The notes under the pieces were generated by a model. The model had not been told where the DNA came from. It made no database searches and saw only the letters and a list, made by a program, of their open reading frames with translations. From Mactra quadrangularis (taxonomy: Eukaryota; Mollusca; Bivalvia; Venerida; Mactridae), in contig CM046301.1 of the NCBI GenBank assembly GCA_025267735.1, positions 64,003,872 to 64,067,871 on the forward strand: DNA of 64,000 bases, given 5' to 3'. Shown here piece by piece: positions 23,829-35,232 of this stretch. Both the position numbers and the translations under genes were made by a program. The stretch's first letter is position 1. Every line of letters starts with the position of its first letter.

Positions 23829-24211
23829 ATTACTCTCCCTTTTCACTACCGGACTGACCTTAATGTATTCTTATAAAATCTTAAAACACTACCGGACTGG
23901 CGATAGTTTCCTGATTGAATATCTAGGTAAAAGGTTCAGTATAAATAATTACATTAAAAACTTTTTTATTCAGTATAAGAAGAAATAGCAAAAAAATCTC
24001 TGGGAAGTTGTACATGCAAAAATGGAATTCTAGATAGGATATTTTATAGATTGAAAGTGTAATAGATTGTACAAATACAATGAAAATTAAATCATTCTCA
24101 GAAATAAAAATTGTTTTTCATCTTTTAATCAGTGTCGTACAGAAGTCGCATTCTTGTAACAATAAAGAATACTCCTGTACGTACGCATTTTGGCATACTT
24201 TACTTTATGGT

Positions 24212-24230
24212 AACAACAACAACAACAACG
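24212..24230 (+). repeat. (AAC)n microsatellite
   Basis: Six consecutive AAC units in the core of foldback element 3. Confidence 0.8.
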
Positions 24231-26320
24231 ATAAAATATAATCCCCTTAACGCGCTGTAATTAATAAAATAGTTGTCTTATCACCTTGATTAATGGGTAT
24301 GTATGTTTTTCACACGTGTCGATTTTATCGGTGTGATTAATTGACAAAACAGAACAGAATATTATTCGCACGTATTTTAAAGATGTGCTAATTGAATTCA
24401 ATTAAAATATGTAGCGTAACATTTTGATATTGTGAAGCGGCTGCATCAAACGGAACATGGATCGAACAAAGATATTCAAAATGATACAAACATTTTATTA
24501 ATGAGCTAAAAATAATCTTCTTCAAACAGCAAAAGGGTACCATTTTATGTTTGGCAACACAGTTTATGCCATATTTTGGCAAACTTAGTTACTATCAAAG
24601 TATGAATTATACTGGAAATTGTTCTAAATTTGACTCTGTTTAGATAAAAAATTGGGAGGGAGTGGACCAAGATATGAGCGCCTCCTCGTTGGTTTGGTCT
24701 GGATGCAGGTCGATCTCTTTCCATTCATTGATATTCTCCAAAAACTTATAAAAAGACATCCACCTGTAACTAAACGCTCATAACGCGAGGGATGGGTAAA
24801 TATTATAATTATCTACGGTCCTTTATCTTTAAACATGTTATGATATTTATTATGCTAACTGCGGCCAGTCCGGTAGTGAAAAGGGAGAGTAATCTTGCAT
24901 AACTCATACATGCCAGTCCGGTATCATTTTGAAGCCTATATTTAAAACGTTTTTCCACAAACTATTATGTATTCTTTACGGATAATCTATTTATTTCATT
25001 CAGATGAAAATGAAAATGTCGCCAGTCCGGTAGTGTTACTATTTTATAAGTAGATACTTAGGTCAGTCCGGTAGTGAAAAGGGAGAATAATCTTACAAAA
25101 TGTAGAAATGCCAGTCCGGTAGCAAATAGCATTATTTATTTCTCCTTATGTTGCATAAAATGTTTTTAAATCATTAAATTATTTATTCTTAACTATTTTT
25201 GTAGGTATTCCATCATGAAAGTATCGCCAGTCCGGTAGTATTACGATTTTATAAGTAGATATTAAGGTCAGTCCGGTAGTGAAAAGGGAGAATAATCTTA
25301 CAAAATTTAGAAATGCCAGTCCGGTAGCAAATAACATTATTTGTTACTTCTTTTATTGCATTTTTTTTTGAACATTTAATTATTCATTCTTAACTATTTA
25401 TGTAGGTATTCCATCATGAAAATATCGCCAGTCCGGTAGTATTACGATTTTATAAGTAGATATTAAGGTCAGTCCGGTAGTGAAAAGGGAGAGTAATCTG
25501 ACACAATTTGGAAATGCCAGTCCGGTAGCAAATAACATATTTTTTTCTTCTTATATTGCATAAAATGTTTTAAAAACATTTAATTATTTATTCTTTACTA
25601 TTTATGTAGCTATTCCATCATGAAAATATTGGCAGTCCGGTAGGTTTACTATTTTATAAGTATAAATTAAGGCCAGTCCGGTTGTAAAGAGTGAGAATAA
25701 TCTTACATATTCATTTCTTTGGCTCTAAGTCGGTTTAAAACGCTTTTTCACTGTTTAAAGTTAATCGATTATCAAGATATGGCCTTTTAGAATAATAAAA
25801 AAGTCAAAACATGTCATTTTATTGTTAATCTTTATCAAAACAATGAAATATTTAGGTCAGTCCGGTATAGTCCGGTAAATTACCGGACTGACGGGCAGTC
25901 CGGTAAGGGAAGGTACCCCTATCCGTCCCAATCCGGATTCCGGAACATGTTACAATGAAATACGGGCAACACTGTTTATTTATACGGTAAACAAGTACTA
26001 TAAACCAGGGATTCTATTTAAAATTCCTGCATAAACTGAGACTTCCACTGTTACAAATGCCTGACAATTTGACTTAAAAATATCAGCGCTTGTTGAATTG
26101 AAATAGGCCTAATTGCTCCCTGGAACTGCCTAGTTATATAGGTGACGCAAGTTGCTTTCAATGCTTCCACTCAAGTTAAATGTCATGTCTCACTTATATT
26201 AGATCTATAATCATTTATGCATGCTCTAATCTTTTACTCCATATAGATTTCACAAATCAAGCTAATTTTTAACTCACTCGTGAGTCTGTCACCAGTGCAT
26301 TGTATGGTTTACATTAATAA

Positions 26321-26400
26321 CATTCTCGTTCCCAGAGTCTAGTAGGATTCTCAATACTAGCTAGTATTGAGAATCCAACTAGACCCTGGGAACGAGAATG
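26321..26400. mobile_element. Hairpin MITE 1 (CATTCTCGTTCCCAG)
   Basis: 80-base near-perfect palindrome: CATTCTCGTTCCCAGAGTCT inverted at the far side, with centre actagctagt. CATTAATA follows it directly (26401) and precedes it one base away (26312-26319). The size of the duplication suits hAT or P-type movers. Confidence 0.8.
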
Positions 26401-26705
26401 CATTAATAGCATACAATAAAACGTTTTACCGACTTAACAAAATTAATTCAATAAACCGAACAGCACAAACACAATTAGCACCCACAACTTTTATTGTCAA
26501 ACTATAGGGCTTGTTATATACAGAGACATAGATAATATGTGTATCTAATTCCCTGTTATATACGAGTATACAGATATTCGAAACCCGATCACAAAATTGA
26601 AGAATATGTTCTGGTCAGTAAATAAAGATAAATGGTCAGTTGAACCGGTCGCCAGATTGTCGCTGAAAAATCAATTGATGAAAACAACGGCAAACATCAG
26701 ATCAT

Positions 26706-26781
26706 CATTCTCGTTCCCAGAATCTAGTAGGATTATCAATACTAGCATTGATAATCCTACTAGACTCTGGGAACGAGAATG
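26706..26781. mobile_element. Hairpin MITE 2, same family
   Basis: 76-base palindrome of the same family as 26321-26400, flanked by a perfect 8-base direct repeat CAGATCAT (26698-26705 and 26782-26789). Confidence 0.85.
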
Positions 26782-26783
26782 CA

Positions 26784-26824
26784 GATCATGGACCCTATAT
26801 AGAATTTATATAGGGTCCATGATC
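26784..26824. repeat. Short perfect palindrome
   Basis: GATCATGGACCCTATATA and its exact complement around the centre gaatt. Hairpin MITE 2 inserted at its left edge, so its first bases are part of the MITE's target duplication. Confidence 0.85.
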
Positions 26825-26881
26825 AGACCAACAGAATTTAAAACAAAAGCCAACAAAAAATTATCTGCTAAATGTCCTTAA

Positions 26882-27165
26882 CAGGTGCGGATCCAGGATT
26901 TTTTCTAGGGGGAAGGTCCAAACTTTTCAAAGGGGGGGTCCGAACTTATCTAGGGGGGGTCCGAACCTCGAACCACAACCACATTATACACAATTTGCAG
27001 CAAAAAACTGCATAACCATTAACTATGTTAAACACCGAACAAAATTGCTATATGCTACTTAAAAATGACTTACAGGCAAGAAATACACTCATGGACAGGT
27101 ACATTTTCCAAATTCTAGGGGGTCTCCGGACCCCCTGACCCCTCCCCCGCTGGATCCACCTATGC
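26882..27165 (-). mobile_element. MITE of the GGCGGATCCAG family, copy 1
   Basis: Ends caggtgcggatccag and ctggatccacctatg. The interior carries runs of GGGGGGTCCGAAC and gacccctcccccgctgg. Same family as 38675-39170, 40987-41310, 41449-41747 and 57727-57976; reversed relative to the 40987 copy. Confidence 0.7.
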
Positions 27166-28031
27166 TTAACGTCTAAACTTTTTCGTAAAGAATATAGATC
27201 GATTCAGCAAAAAATTGCTGTGAGCAAACTATTTCTTTTTCTTAACGATCGGTCTTTTTTCCTTGAACTATATCAAAATGTCAAAAGATAGAGTGACCAG
27301 CTAGTCTTTAAATAACCAAGCACAATATCCGGAAATTCGAGTCACTAAGTTACATTAAGATTAAGGAAAAATACTTCAATCGTACATGCACAACTGTACA
27401 AATTGAATAATTAAACATATTTAGTACACTCTGTACATGCCAGTGATGATTATAAGGAAAAAATATAAGTAGAATCTATCCTATCATGAATGATAAAATT
27501 GGCAAACCTTTTGTATCGTTAATTACGTTTGTTCTTTAATAATGATCTAAGACAATTACTGCATTATTTTAGTTGGAGGTTAAACGCACCAATAAACTGC
27601 AATATTAGACTGATGGTAAACACACTAAATGCAACACCAACCCATTTTACTAGTTTAAAACCCATACACCAGTCAAACGTTATAATAATAATTTTATTTC
27701 GTTATCAATGACATGACACATAGCATACAAAAAGTGATTAACACAGAATGTATAATGCCATATGCCATGCACATCAATACCGGGGATGACACAAAAAAGA
27801 GATAAATCTCTTATTTCCATTGTGGTTCCCGACATTGCTGGCATGACACTGGATGCAATAGCCTGCTACAAATATATACATTTCAAACAATCAAAGGTGT
27901 ATCACAGGAATAAAATAATGAATTAAATAAATAAAACATTAATAAAATTTAAATAGCTGGATTAAGAATATTATATTGTAAAAACAAAGTGACAAAGAAT
28001 TGACACGGATAATGGATTGTACAAAGTACCT

Positions 28032-28427
28032 CTAAAACGTGCATTGCCCCAGCATATTTTTCTTAACATTAGATTTGTATAGTTTTACATTACATTCATG
28101 CCTTATGTCTTGGGGTAAAGTATTCCATAGCTTACAACCCCTGTATGCAAAAGATTTCTGACCCATGGTTTTAACTTCGGGAATTGTAAAACAATCTGTA
28201 TAATTCAACTGGCACAATGAGTTAACATGATTTTGAGACAATGTAACTCGAAAACGAGTATGGTAATTATGAACCTCAAATACAGGCTGAAAATGTGTAT
28301 TTAGGTATTCTGGGGCTATGCAGTTCTTTATTTTATAAACATGAGTTAAAATAATTTGGTCAAACCTATCACTAACAGAGAGCCAATTCAAAGTCTTAAA
28401 ATGGTCATTATTTATGTTCGTTCCCAT
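28032..28427 (-). pseudogene. LINE reverse transcriptase C-terminal fragment (CR1/Jockey-like)
   Basis: 131 codons open, with a stop just upstream. LNWLSVSDRFDQIILTHVYK, then IAPEYLNTHF, then KSFAYRGCKLWNTLPQDIR match the post-catalytic region of CR1/Jockey-type polymerases (LNWLPVxxRI...LxYK...APxYL...RxAxxWNxLPxxIR). The YxDD core is absent, so it is a dead 5'-truncated insert. Confidence 0.8.
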
Positions 28428-28439
28428 ACTTTAATCGCT

Positions 28440-30020
28440 AACTTTTGTCACAAGTTCAATTCCCAGCCACTTTTAACAAATCTAATTTTTAATACACAAA
28501 GAGTAATCTAAATATTTAAAAGTCATTGTAATCTTTGAGGGGATTAAAAGATTAATTCCATTATCAACAGTATTTAATAAATTCATTAAAACATATCAAT
28601 ATTAATAAAAGAGTTACTATTAATTTTAATTTAGTATTTATGTTAACTAGTTGTGCATTAGATTACTAAGGCTAATATCTTTATACAATGTGTGTTTTAA
28701 ATCTGGACAGTTAATTTGTGGAGGTATATTTGATTCAGAGTCTGGGAATTCAAGTAAGATACACTAGGTAATGACGAGTTTTGTTAAATTTCAGGGCGTT
28801 TTGTGAATGATATCTATCGCATGATTGATTGTACCATCTAAAACCATACAGTTTAAATAAAAATTTTACAAGGAGTAGTTGTTTGTTTTGTAAGATTTTA
28901 ATGAGGGTCCGTACGCTTCATATGGATACATTATGTGCAGACCCCGGAGTGTGACCTTTCACCCATTGAAAGATTGTATTTGAGGCCTAAATATAGGTCA
29001 AATTTTAGAAAAGTTGACCCAATAAAATTCATATCAGGTTCTGTATTTAAATTACCAAAATGTTTTTTTAATTTTGTGTTTTACCAAAGACCAAGGAGTA
29101 GTTTATATATCTTTCCTTTTATACTTTGCACACATGGTTCCCGCTCTTCAATTAGTTAAAGATTAAAATCGGAAACCAGACTAGCATTGTTAGTTCACAT
29201 GTACCCAACTGTCCAATACGAAAATGATATGTTTTGGATCCAATACGGGAATATATTGGACGGTCACGTGGTACAAATGCAGATTGTCGATTGGTTAGAT
29301 TTATTAGATGTATAATAAATAGACATACATGTTATAACAAATTAACGATATAATTATTACATTGTACATCTAATATTCACAGTGTAATTTCTCTAAAACT
29401 TTTAGTTCAAGAACTGTACTTAGCTTCCTTTAATATTAAAGGGAATGGTTCGTTTTTTAGGCTATTGGGCTTGGAACCCACTCGCAAAATGAAGCAAACG
29501 TAAGCACCGAACTAACGTCACAAGAAAAAAGCCAGGCAAGGAACAATTTAAATAAGATTACCCCAAAAATTAATGAGTTAAAGGTACTATAGTTCACAGA
29601 TTTGGTAAAGATGTTTTTATATTTTCAAATTACCATTCAGTGTCTGTAATTGTGTCATAAAAATAATTCTTATTATTTTAAGACAAACTGACCTATATGT
29701 TGCAAGAAATATACAATTAAAGACACAAAAATGTACTGAAATTGTCTATACCGTGACATACGGTGTAGATATTTACCACATGAAACACCACATTTGTAGC
29801 TGTAAGTCCATATGCACTAAAATTGTCATTATCAAAACACTATTTTCCTACATCAAAAAATGTTTCCATACAATTTAGGTTGTTTCAGAAAAAGTAGATA
29901 TTTAAATTGAAATCTGTGAATGAGTTTTAAGATGCAAAATTAATACAATGTAACCCGAACATATTTAGTTACTTGGATGTTTAATAACATTACATACAGA
30001 GAAAGAGTTTCTTTTATAAT
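28440..30020. other. Intergenic stretch upstream of the 646-codon gene
   Basis: AT-rich. No convincing exon or known repeat. A polypyrimidine tract and acceptor (cttttataatttcag) end at 30025, so at least one non-coding 5' exon of the next gene may lie somewhere here. Confidence 0.5.
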
Positions 30021-30032
30021 TTCAGAATTGAT

Positions 30033-31973
30033 ATGGCTGACGATACCCTTGCACGTGACTTTGGGTATGACATCACAATGCCTGATGGAAACATGGGTCT
30101 ACCAAGCGCCGTTCATAAGGAATACATGGAAAGATGTAATATGCTTTATAAAGAATTTGTAACAAACATGAGTTTACACATGAAAGAAGTCAAGGAAATG
30201 AAGAAAGAACTGAAATCATTACATGAACAAAAGATGAGACATTTGAGATTCTCATTGTATAGATCAAACACAGACCCATTTGCTCGTCCTGTCGGTGCTA
30301 GCTCTACACCTACTGCTGGCCTAGACTCTAGAAACAACACACCGTGGGGTCTTGAAAATATCCCGGATGAGGGCAAGACGATACGACCAGTTACTGCACC
30401 AGGAGGTACTCATAAGAATGGACTAGCTGAAATTGACATTCGACCTAAAACAGCAGGGCCTGAACATAGACTTGAACTAGGTATGGACGATGAAGATGAT
30501 GACAACGTAAGTGAAGCAGATCTTTCACAAGTTAGTGGAGTATCTAAATCAACGGTTATAGGAGTTCTTGATCGCAGAACTGAACAAAGTTCTTCAAGAA
30601 AAATCGTAGTAGGTCAACATTCATTTAATAAAATTCAACATGGTGATGTTCGCGCTAAGTTGAAGCACAGAGAAGGGCGGTTTATAGTTAAACCAATTCG
30701 AGTCGATCGTGAAACAGAAATTATAACCTCTGACACAGTAGCTTATGATCCATTGAAAGCTAAAAATGAGTACGATCCATTGTATGAACGTCTAGCACTG
30801 GTTCGAAAACTTACAGATTTTAAAACTCCAACAATTTCGTCTGATATGAAGATTAACAACCGAGTTCCAATACAGAAGAGTCTTAAAGGCATAGATGCAA
30901 AACGAACAACGATTTCCGAAATTTATCAAAATGCACGTGATAGAAAAACTAGACACTTCCGTATAGTTTCAAACACCTCAAGGTCGAAAAGTGCGATGAA
31001 ATCCAACGAAAAGGTTACTTCTATAATGCAAAAGTTTATTGACAGTGTGAGGAGTAAAACAGCTGGAGCAGACAGGACGTTTGGATCAAGGTTGTCCCAC
31101 GCTCTTGACATAAGCAGAGGAAACACGCCAATTCACAGTAATACTAAAGACGAGATAGATAGTGTTGCCTCGGCAAATAACTCACATTTAAGAATCGTCC
31201 TTCAATCTAACAGTAGTTCTGTTGGACTTAATGATAGTTTTAATGGCAAAGATCAACAAAAACTTTCAACAACCAATGAGACACCTCGTAGACCTCAAAG
31301 CAAGGTAGCATTTGTAAGAACCGATTCGCAATCTTCTGGAAACGTATTCTTACAAACTGGAGAATCCGCCAAACTATCTAGCAGTTTTTCTAGTAATTCT
31401 GGAATCACTAAACAATTTGGAGACAAATTAAGCATATCGTCTGCCATTTCTCCTGGAAGTGGTGACAAGAATAGAACATTAAGTGCTAGTTCGGATGCAA
31501 GTGTATTTAAACGACAATCTTCAGCAGACGACATGCCTAAGCGATTGGAGAGAACTTCATCAGTAATGTCTCGCAACGAAAGCGTTTCTCGCGGATCTGA
31601 TGGTACGCCACGTGGCCGTCTTGGGATGTCACCGAATGAAGTGCAATCACGTGGTTTGGATGCATCCATGCGCAGTGACAGCCGTCTTTCATTGACATCG
31701 ACAATGTCTGCAGCAAAGAAGGAACAGGCTAAAAAGCATTTGGAAAGGAAATTCAGTTATGTCTTAGTAGACGGTGTCAAAAAGAAGCTTGGGTTTCAAG
31801 CGCCAACAAAGATTGAATCAAGATTAGACAGTGTGAGTATTGTCAAACAACAGATTAAAAAGGACAGAATGCTTGATGAAACAATGACAGTTTGGAGACG
31901 AAGAATGGCCGCACGTTCATCTGCATTGTCATCAAAATCTATTTTATTCAACAAACGAGGAAAAATACATTGA
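30033..31973 (+). CDS. Uncharacterised protein, 646 residues, single coding exon
   Basis: Not recognised. The ATG lies seven bases after a strong acceptor, so the coding part is one exon with a spliced 5' UTR. Visible: an amphipathic, probably coiled-coil stretch at about residues 29-72 (Met, Lys, Glu and Leu rich), two similar motifs RPVTAPG (118-124) and RPKTAG (137-142), an acidic patch MDDEDDD (151-157), a long Ser-rich and probably disordered region (about 370-570), and a basic tail with WRRRMAARSS near the end. No signal peptide or membrane segment. RPxTA motifs recall cytoskeletal or ciliary proteins, but that is weak inference. The uninterrupted length and codon-like base use support a real gene. 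Confidence 0.85.
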   Translation: MADDTLARDFGYDITMPDGNMGLPSAVHKEYMERCNMLYKEFVTNMSLHMKEVKEMKKELKSLHEQKMRHLRFSLYRSNTDPFARPVGASSTPTAGLDSRNNTPWGLENIPDEGKTIRPVTAPGGTHKNGLAEIDIRPKTAGPEHRLELGMDDEDDDNVSEADLSQVSGVSKSTVIGVLDRRTEQSSSRKIVVGQHSFNKIQHGDVRAKLKHREGRFIVKPIRVDRETEIITSDTVAYDPLKAKNEYDPLYERLALVRKLTDFKTPTISSDMKINNRVPIQKSLKGIDAKRTTISEIYQNARDRKTRHFRIVSNTSRSKSAMKSNEKVTSIMQKFIDSVRSKTAGADRTFGSRLSHALDISRGNTPIHSNTKDEIDSVASANNSHLRIVLQSNSSSVGLNDSFNGKDQQKLSTTNETPRRPQSKVAFVRTDSQSSGNVFLQTGESAKLSSSFSSNSGITKQFGDKLSISSAISPGSGDKNRTLSASSDASVFKRQSSADDMPKRLERTSSVMSRNESVSRGSDGTPRGRLGMSPNEVQSRGLDASMRSDSRLSLTSTMSAAKKEQAKKHLERKFSYVLVDGVKKKLGFQAPTKIESRLDSVSIVKQQIKKDRMLDETMTVWRRRMAARSSALSSKSILFNKRGKIH

Positions 31974-32185
31974 TCAAGTGAAAAAAGGATATTATAAACA
32001 ATAGATGAAGCCAGTATTATACATTTTTTTATAAATTTCGAAATAATATAACATGTATTTATTTATTGTTTGCAAGTTTAATTGCAAATTAAATATTGAC
32101 CCAGAGCCTAGGATTTTATGCCAGGTATATTTTTAACGTATTTACTGACTGCTTTGGTATGACCATAAACAGCATTTTATTTAAA

Positions 32186-32397
32186 AATAAATTGTGTTAT
32201 TGTTTCAGTAGTTTTTGTCTCTTGAAATCCATTTTTACGGTTAATAAGAGGAAAAAGCCTCCCCAAAATCTAACATTTTAAAATATTGCTACAAGGTTAG
32301 TTTAAAGGTCTATCGACAAGGACACACACCACACAAGTGACTTCCATCCTGTTATATGTAGTCTTATTTTTAAGGTTTTCAATACTGATGCAATAAA
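32186..32397 (+). terminator. Candidate polyadenylation signals
   Basis: AATAAA at 32186-32191 and at 32392-32397 (caataaacgttt) lie 210-420 bases after the stop of the 646-codon gene. Confidence 0.45.
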
Positions 32398-32481
32398 CGT
32401 TTGTTAAGTTCTCCAGAAAAGTGAAAGCCAGCTATCAAGATGACGCTTTAACCAACGAACGACTAATGTGGTCAGAAATAC

Positions 32482-33298
32482 TTTGTTGCGACCGTTGTAT
32501 GAAAGGTTTTTAGAGTTGGGACCGCTGTAGGAAGGGTTTAAGAGCTGCGACCGTTGTATAAAGGGTTTTTAGAGTTGGGACCGCTGTAAGAAGGGTTTTT
32601 AGAGTGGCGACCGTTGTATGAATGGTTTTTAGAGTGGCGACCGTTGTATGAAGGGTCGTTTTTAGAGTTGCGACCATTGTATGAAGGGTTTATAAAGTGG
32701 CGACCGTTCTATGAAGGGTTTTTATAGTTGCGACCGTTGTATGAAGGGTATTGAGAGTTGCGACCGTTGTATGAAGGGTTTTTAGAGTGGCGACCGTTGT
32801 ATGAAGGGTTTTTAGAGTTGCGACCGTTGTATGAAAGGTTTTAAAGTGGCGACCGTTGTATGAAGGGTTTTTAGAGTTGCGACCGTTGTATGAAGGGTTT
32901 TAAAGTGGCGACCGTTGTATGAAGGGTTTTGAGAGTTGCGACCGTTGTATGAAGGGTTTTTAGAGTTGCGACCGTTGTATGAAGGGTTTTAAAGTGGCGA
33001 CCGTTGTATGAAGGGTTTTTATAGTTGCGACCGTTGTATGAAGGGTATTGAGAGTTGCGACCGTTGTATGAAGGGTTTTTAGAGTTGCGACCGTTGTATG
33101 AAGGGTTTTTAGAGTTGCGACCGTTGTATGAAAGGTTTTAAAGTGGCGACCGTTGTATGAAGGGTTTTTAGAGTTGCGACCGTTGTATGAAGGGTTTTAA
33201 AGTGGCGACCGTTGTATGAAGGGTTTTTAGAGTGGCGACCGTTGTATGAAGAAGCGTTTCGTTAGAGTGATGACCGTTGTATGAAAAGTCGTTTTGAT
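32482..33298 (+). repeat. Minisatellite, 27 units of 29-31 bases
   Basis: Unit core GCGACCGTTGTATGAAGGGT with spacers tttttagagtt, tttaaagtg or attgagagtt. About 27 units counted. The spacer order repeats, giving a higher-order period of ten units (about 300 bases; compare 32727 onward with 33019 onward). The first units (GGGACCGCTG) and the last ones are the most diverged, as expected at array edges. It does not keep an open frame. Confidence 0.95.
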
Positions 33299-33299
33299 A

Positions 33300-33960
33300 G
33301 AAAACATACGGTGGGTGGCTCTAGGTTGGAAGTTAATATTAAGTGGCCATTAGGTGAGATTTTATAGATATAAGAGTAAATATTGTAGTCTTCGTGTGAA
33401 ATCTGGGCGGGAGCAGTTTATATTATATTTGCATTATAGCAATACAGTGTACTTATATTTGTTTAACACAGTACTTCACGAATTAAGCAACTCAATAACT
33501 AAATAGGTCCATCTATGTATATATTGTATATCAAACATATGTATAAAAAGTTTTAAATGTATGTTTAATTTACTTCTTATAATAATAACATAGATAGTTA
33601 ATCATGCCCATGGTTGTTAAGGCCAGATACCAGATAAGTTAAATACAAACTTACTAATAAAAGCTATATACATGTGTACATGTAGCATAATGCCCTCTAT
33701 GGCACTTCGTATAATGTACTGTTTAGAAAACTCTGATTATAATATATAATATATAAACATATAATATATGTGGATATTCTTGTACCATTGACATTTCTCT
33801 GGAGAAATCTTACTTATTTAAAAAGTGTGTATTATTGAAAAAAATAACTGCAGACGACCGGCACTGTCTCGAATAAAAACACTTAAACACTTAACAAAAG
33901 ATATAAGTATACACGTATATTTTGGCTCATATCTGAGTAAATGTTAGTCCGATTTAAGTC
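33300..33960. other. AT-rich intergenic stretch
   Basis: No gene or recognised repeat seen. Confidence 0.5.
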
Positions 33961-33969
33961 AAATAGTCA

Positions 33970-34055
33970 ACAAATTCGCAGCGAACGACCGAGGAATTCC
34001 GAATGTTACGTTACGAAACGTTTTGGAACGTACAGGGTTTAACTGAACAGGCTAC
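33970..34055 (-). mobile_element. Solo end of the GCCTGTTC MITE
   Basis: One terminal arm of the element seen whole at 58937-59250: attcgcagcgaacgaccgag, gaattccgaatg, then ctgaacaggct. The partner arm is missing. Confidence 0.65.
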
Positions 34056-34809
34056 AGATGTACAAAATTTCGTTAAAAATTATTCGTTCATAAAAAGTTA
34101 TACGCAATTTTAATATGTATACTCATAAGTTTTATTAAGTGTATATACATTCGTCACCGCGCCGACCGGTTGTGATATTGACAATAAAAGTCCGCGTGAT
34201 ACTTTTACACAAGTTTTGTGCACTCTTATACAAACTTTTGTACACGCAATACATTTTGTACCTGCAACACCGGGTAAAACTTTAATTTTTTGCACATACA
34301 TACCAATTTTTATAGACTCAACACCTGTAACATTGGGTGAAACTTCAATTCTGTGCACTCATATACCAACACTCAATACCTAAAACAACTCCCACTAACA
34401 GTTCAAGCACTTAATGCACAATTGGTGAACAAGGGCTATCCTTTAGTCAACAGTCAACTCGTACACCCACGTAGTACATCTTTATTATTTGATTGAATGC
34501 TATATTGCTTTTCTTTGCACAATAATTTCTGAGTGTTACACTCCAACTTCAAAAGAACAAAATTTACTAATGTCAAAAAACGTCTCAATCCATAAATGTA
34601 TAACTAAGTATTGATTTTATCGAAAACAAAATGAATATTGAAAGACAAACTTAATTTGAAGTGGGTACACAAGTGCACAAAAAGTCATATTTATGTCGAT
34701 ATTAGCCATTAAGAGGTATTATGCACCAAAAATACACGGAAGAACATGCCTCATTGTATACATTGTACTAATTTTAAGATAGTAAAACTGATTTCTCCTT
34801 TGCTCATTT

Positions 34810-35071
34810 TAAAATTAAAAAGTTTAAGCGCGGTTTCAAGTCTGCTTCCATACACATGTTCAGCCGTCTTTACAATCTTGTACGATAACTCCTGATTATT
34901 GAAATCACCCTCAGACAGACGATCCCTCACAGTATCCATTTACACCTGGATGGAGTGGAACAATTGTTAGTATATTTTTTGCGCAAAGAAATTAGCAGTG
35001 CCCCTAGTGGGGATCGGACCCGAAACCTCTCGATCCATAAGCGCGCATCACACCACTAGATCACTGCCCCT
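34810..35071 (-). repeat. tRNA-derived SINE (family 2), minus strand
   Basis: Head complement: tgatctagtggtgtgatgcg with box B-like GGTTTCGGGTCCGATCCCC. Body words cagtgcccctagtgggg, aagaaattagc and gtctgcttcca are shared with 4905-5120 and 60591-60831. Confidence 0.72.
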
Positions 35072-35232
35072 ACTTTTAGCAAATGTAGACCAGCTCCGCG
35101 ACAACGGCTAATTTAGTCATTTAGGTCAAGTATTCAGATAATGTACAAACGATAGTAATCAACTTGAGTCTATTACTGAGATACCCCAGTCCATATTTAA
35201 AACTCAATGCATAAACTATGTTTTTAAAACAA

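Larger units (their letters stand above)
21185..25918. mobile_element. Foldback element 3 (ACCGGACTG arms), 4.7 kb
   Basis: Termini CCGGTACCTTCCCT and, complemented, GGGTACCTTCCCT. The direct repeat CTATCCGTCCC (21176-21186 and 25919-25929) flanks it: 11 bases, 9 if the last two belong to the end. The left arm (about 21185-23960, interrupted by an insertion) and right arm (about 24860-25918) consist of units of 190-220 bases carrying paired ACCGGACTG words and the conserved line aaaagggagagtaatctta. No transposase frame is visible; the core at 23960-24860 is AT-rich. Confidence 0.85.

Noticed and set aside
32482..33298. CRISPR-like regular repeats
   Set aside because: Units are adjacent with very short, recurring spacers and the DNA is animal; this is a minisatellite.
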